Shown here: in pieces, positions 61,119-64,000 of the stretch
Numbering within the stretch: the stretch's first letter is position 1
How the letters are laid out: the number at the start of each line of letters is the position of its first letter
Assembly (NCBI GenBank): GCA_964409685.1
Contig: CAYPEJ010000020.1
Coordinates: 1 to 64,000 of the forward strand
Direction of reading: 5' to 3'
DNA from: Clostridium_AI sp964409685
Lineage (GTDB): Bacteria; Bacillota; Clostridia; Lachnospirales; Lachnospiraceae
DNA length: 64,000 bases
Position numbers and translations under genes: made by a program
The notes under the pieces: generated by a model
Seen by the model: the letters and a program-made list of their open reading frames with translations, nothing else
Databases searched by the model: none
Told to the model about the DNA's origin: nothing

Positions 61119-61223
61119 AAAGTCAACATCTAACGATTCGCGCCTTTGTAGTCCCCCTGCCTTCCGTCTTACATAACCAAAAGGCAGGGACTACAATGAA
61201 GCAGTGAGTTAGATGTTGACTTT
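61119..61223. terminator. Nested double hairpin between chemoreceptor B and GH9
   Basis: Outer 16-bp arms AAAGTCAACATCTAAC / GTTAGATGTTGACTTT (61119-61134 / 61208-61223) enclose an inner stem with 16 paired bases and a two-base bulge, TTGTAGTCCC-CC-TGCCTT / AAGGCAGGGACTACAA (61147-61164 / 61181-61196). It can end both convergent units. Confidence 0.75.
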
Positions 61224-61228
61224 CCTGT

Positions 61229-64000
61229 CTATTTTACAAGTTTATCATCGTAGTAGATATTTACATTTCCGTCTAGAAGTTCTTCCATGGAGGTCCAATC
61301 GTTGCTGTTTAGTCGAGTTTCCACGGTAATAATTCCGTTTGGTGCTACTGTGATAGCTTCGTTTAGTGAAATTTCTACGTAGTAACCTGCGTAGGTTTTT
61401 ACGAATTCGCTGGTTACTGCAGAGTTAAATGAGGTGTACCATGGGGCGTCTGTCGTATTAACTGCGGCGTGGTCGCACCAGAATTGTAGGTCTTCTGCAT
61501 CTTTCTCTGTGAAGTAGTAGCGGATCTTTATCTTGGAGGTGTCGATTGATTGGTCACCATCTACGGTTAGGTTGAAGGTTTGTTTTAGACTGCCACCATC
61601 GATTGTAGTTGCTACGTTTGTTTTGATGCTCGCATCTGAGATTTCGTCAGAGTTGTCAACGAATTTCATTTCAGCTAATGCTCGTACTAATGTGGAGTTC
61701 CAGTAGATGTCTACTTCATTGGTGGAGTAGGATTCTACGTGATCCATATAGCATTTTGCTGGGGCTTTGCCTGATAAGTAAGCCTTAGCGTAGTTGTCTT
61801 CTAGGTTTTTGTTTGGTCCACCTACTAGTGCACCTTTGATGGCTTCGCCAGCCACTACGGATGGTCTGTGGTGTGGGTTTTGTGGTGTAATGTCACCGTA
61901 GCCTGTTACATAAGACATACCTTTGGCATTTTTACCTAGGACATAGTTTACGTGTTCTTTGGCGTATGTTAGGTATTCTTCGTTGCCTGTTACGTTGTAG
62001 GCGTCTACTAGGATGCTGGCGTTATTTAAAGTTGACATATTGCTACCCCAGTAGTAGTTTAGACCGTTAGCGATTTCGTATCCGTCGGTTTTGGCTAATG
62101 CTACAAAACTATCAGCTTGCTCGATGATGGAATCTTGGATGGCTTGGGCTGTGGCTTCGTCTTGGTTCGCGGATGTTAGGTAGATGCTGTTACCGTAGCT
62201 GCCTACTGTTTGCCAACCGTATTCGGTTTTTACGCCTTCTGCTACCATAGCTTTGAAGTCATCATGATATTTGCTGTCACCTGTGGCTTTGTATAGGGAT
62301 GCGGCTGCCCAGTAGCGTTCATCACTGTCGTTGTTGTCGCCGTATTCACCTGTAGCAATGCCTTCTGGATTTTTTACTGGTGTGTTTGGTTGGTCTGCTA
62401 AGTAATCATATGCTTTTTCACCGGCTGCTAGACAGGTTTCTGCGAAGTCTTTGTCAATGTCTTTAAATGCTTCATAGCCCATTCCCATGATAGCAGCGAA
62501 GTCGCCTGTTGCAGTTGTCGTAATTGGACAAATGATTAATTCGCCTGTTTCTTCGTCAGCTGCGATATTGCCTGGGAAGTTGGCTGTAGTTACTTTATGG
62601 TATACACCACCGTTTTCTTTGTTTTGCATTTTCATAAGCCATTCTAATTGTCCACGGATTTCGTCGAGCATATCGGATTGTCCATTTCCGCTTTCTGGAA
62701 TGTTGTAGCTATCTGTAAATGCGTATGGATTTGCTTGGTAGGCGATCATTAGGTCGGCTACTGCTTTGGCTGTTGCAACTACGTAACGACCATAGTCACC
62801 AGCGTCGTGCCATCCACCTGATACATCCATGTATTCTTCTGTTCCGTAGATTCTTGCTAGTTCTTGGTGACAATCACCGTGCGCAAAGTTACCTGCTAGG
62901 TCTTCTGTTAGTGCATCGCCACATCTTTGTAAATAGAAGAATCTTAGGGAGTCTTGTAATAGGTTTTCAAAGATTTCATCGCCGATTTCGAACTCATAGG
63001 ATGTGCCTAAGCCTTCGATTTCTACATAATAGTTGCCTGGTTCGGTGACGGACGAGAAGTCTGCTAGATAGTTCGTTTCTTCTGCTGCTTCTGTATAGAT
63101 AGCTTCGCTTAGTTGTCCTTCGTATACAACACTGCCGTCTTCTACTTTAATTACTTTGAATGTGGAGCCTACATTTTCACCACGTACTACGGCAACTTTT
63201 CTGGCATCGGTTTTATAGCCTACTTGATTGATATTTATAGTATTTTCTACTTCACTGTCGTCTTCATATACGATGTCGCTTCCGTCTACTAATTGTAAGT
63301 CTACATTATCTATTGTAACAATGTGTGGTGCTAGATCTTCGTCGTTGTAAATACCCATATTGAAGAATAGTGCTGGGGCTTTATCTGTGTCTTCTACCAT
63401 GGTGAAATCAATTGTAATAGTTTGAACGTCTTCCGATACGCTGATTTTGTCGCTGATATATGCGTGGTAGTCGCCACCATTCATTTGAATACCGTATTCT
63501 AATTCACGGGCTACTGTGGAGCTAATGTCGAAGGATAGACGATATTTTCCGTTTTGATATAGGGTAAATCCTGAGCCACAACTTGCTTGTACACTGTAGT
63601 TTAGAGTTCCTACGCTTTCAATATCACAGATTAAGGCGCCGTCTTTTGGTCCGATTACGGCTTTACCGCCATCTGTTGTGTAGCTTCCCCAGTTACTTGC
63701 ATCGCCTTCAAAATCACCACTTGGGATTAAGTTTACGTTTTCTTCTTGTTTTTCTACAGTTGTCTTAATATCGCTTCCATCTGTTAGTTGCAAATCTACA
63801 TTATCAATGGTTACAACATGTGCTGCTAAATCTTCATCATTGTAAATACCCATGTTGAAGAATAGGGCTGGGGCACGGTCTGTATCGTCTGTCATGGTGA
63901 ATTCGATTGTAATTCTTTGTGTTTCTTCGTTTACTGCGATATGATCGCTTACGTATGCATGGTAGTCTCCACCATTTAGTTGGATACCGTATTCTAATTC
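61229..64000 (-). CDS. Secreted GH9 cellulase with tandem CBM4-like modules and CBM3 (partial, N-terminus outside window)
   Basis: The frame stays open to the right edge (923 residues visible). From the N-terminal side: end of one CBM4/9-like module, a complete second one about 165 residues on (both contain YGIQ.NGGDYHAY and PALFFNMGIYNDEDLA), an Ig-like domain (~260-345), the GH9 barrel (~350-790) with base Asp in GGWHDAGDYGRYV, NPHHRPS and acid Glu in STNEVDIYW, and a CBM3 module (~795-923) like that on the GH26 enzyme. GH9 enzymes of this build are endo- or processive endoglucanases. Signal peptide and start codon are outside the window. Stop at 61229. Confidence 0.93.
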   Translation of the reverse strand, partial: ELEYGIQLNGGDYHAYVSDHIAVNEETQRITIEFTMTDDTDRAPALFFNMGIYNDEDLAAHVVTIDNVDLQLTDGSDIKTTVEKQEENVNLIPSGDFEGDASNWGSYTTDGGKAVIGPKDGALICDIESVGTLNYSVQASCGSGFTLYQNGKYRLSFDISSTVARELEYGIQMNGGDYHAYISDKISVSEDVQTITIDFTMVEDTDKAPALFFNMGIYNDEDLAPHIVTIDNVDLQLVDGSDIVYEDDSEVENTININQVGYKTDARKVAVVRGENVGSTFKVIKVEDGSVVYEGQLSEAIYTEAAEETNYLADFSSVTEPGNYYVEIEGLGTSYEFEIGDEIFENLLQDSLRFFYLQRCGDALTEDLAGNFAHGDCHQELARIYGTEEYMDVSGGWHDAGDYGRYVVATAKAVADLMIAYQANPYAFTDSYNIPESGNGQSDMLDEIRGQLEWLMKMQNKENGGVYHKVTTANFPGNIAADEETGELIICPITTTATGDFAAIMGMGYEAFKDIDKDFAETCLAAGEKAYDYLADQPNTPVKNPEGIATGEYGDNNDSDERYWAAASLYKATGDSKYHDDFKAMVAEGVKTEYGWQTVGSYGNSIYLTSANQDEATAQAIQDSIIEQADSFVALAKTDGYEIANGLNYYWGSNMSTLNNASILVDAYNVTGNEEYLTYAKEHVNYVLGKNAKGMSYVTGYGDITPQNPHHRPSVVAGEAIKGALVGGPNKNLEDNYAKAYLSGKAPAKCYMDHVESYSTNEVDIYWNSTLVRALAEMKFVDNSDEISDASIKTNVATTIDGGSLKQTFNLTVDGDQSIDTSKIKIRYYFTEKDAEDLQFWCDHAAVNTTDAPWYTSFNSAVTSEFVKTYAGYYVEISLNEAITVAPNGIITVETRLNSNDWTSMEELLDGNVNIYYDDKLVK
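63295..63520 (-). repeat. CBM4-like module repeat unit 1 of the GH9 gene
   Basis: This stretch and 63790-64000 are near-identical copies at a 495-bp (165-codon) offset, encoding consecutive CBM4-like modules. Confidence 0.75.
63790..64000 (-). repeat. CBM4-like module repeat unit 2 of the GH9 gene (cut by window edge)
   Basis: Second copy of the repeat at 63295-63520; differences are mostly synonymous. Confidence 0.75.

Overview
The window looks like chromosomal DNA of an anaerobic, plant-polysaccharide-degrading Firmicute, most likely a Lachnospiraceae / Clostridium phytofermentans-type bacterium. This is inferred from the low G+C, the AGGAGG ribosome sites, the four-subunit pyruvate:ferredoxin oxidoreductase, LexA boxes of the CGAAC-N4-GTTCG type, and many free secreted glycoside hydrolases carrying CBM2/3/4/25/26 modules, with no dockerin or cohesin seen. 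No rRNA, tRNA or CRISPR array was recognised.

Layout. (1) 1-6487, minus strand: one operon that looks like the tip and cargo part of a contractile injection system: DUF1795/EagR-like chaperone, VgrG-like spike with a needle-like tail, pentapeptide-repeat protein, Imm11-like protein, PAAR-like DUF4280 protein, and a second VgrG-like protein fused to the start of an RHS polymorphic toxin that runs off the left edge. No sheath, tube or ATPase gene is in view. (2) 6.7-8.9 kb: ProX-type tRNA editing deacylase, S66 LD-carboxypeptidase, and a 53-residue acidic small protein. (3) 9-18 kb: starch/maltodextrin block: secreted GH13 amylase with starch-binding modules, malQ, a LacI regulator, two ABC permeases and a binding lipoprotein. 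No ATPase gene is present, and a terminator-like attenuator follows the binding-protein gene. (4) 18.3-25.8 kb: tyrosine recombinase, GH26 mannanase with CBM3, pdxST, deoxynucleoside kinase, and a membrane-anchored unknown. (5) 26-32 kb: por operon, small unknown, alpha/beta hydrolase, PfkB kinase. (6) 32-36 kb: secreted GH5 and a secreted endonuclease. (7) 36-42 kb: araD, araB, and a sugar-binding lipoprotein / YesM-type kinase / YesN-type regulator set. (8) 42-49.4 kb: ClpP-like protein, Big_2 surface protein, GHL10 and amidase pair, and a divergent yneA-lexA SOS pair. (9) 49.6-64 kb: two further GH5 enzymes, three chemoreceptors (one with a sigma-D-type promoter), flavodoxin, FAD reductase, and a GH9 cellulase truncated by the right edge.

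Together the genes describe a motile fermenter that secretes free cellulases, mannanase and amylase, senses and imports the released sugars, and ferments them through pyruvate:ferredoxin oxidoreductase. The least ordinary part is the Gram-positive VgrG/PAAR/RHS operon at the left end. A second recurring signal is a ~20-bp motif directly after the poly-T of four separate terminators.
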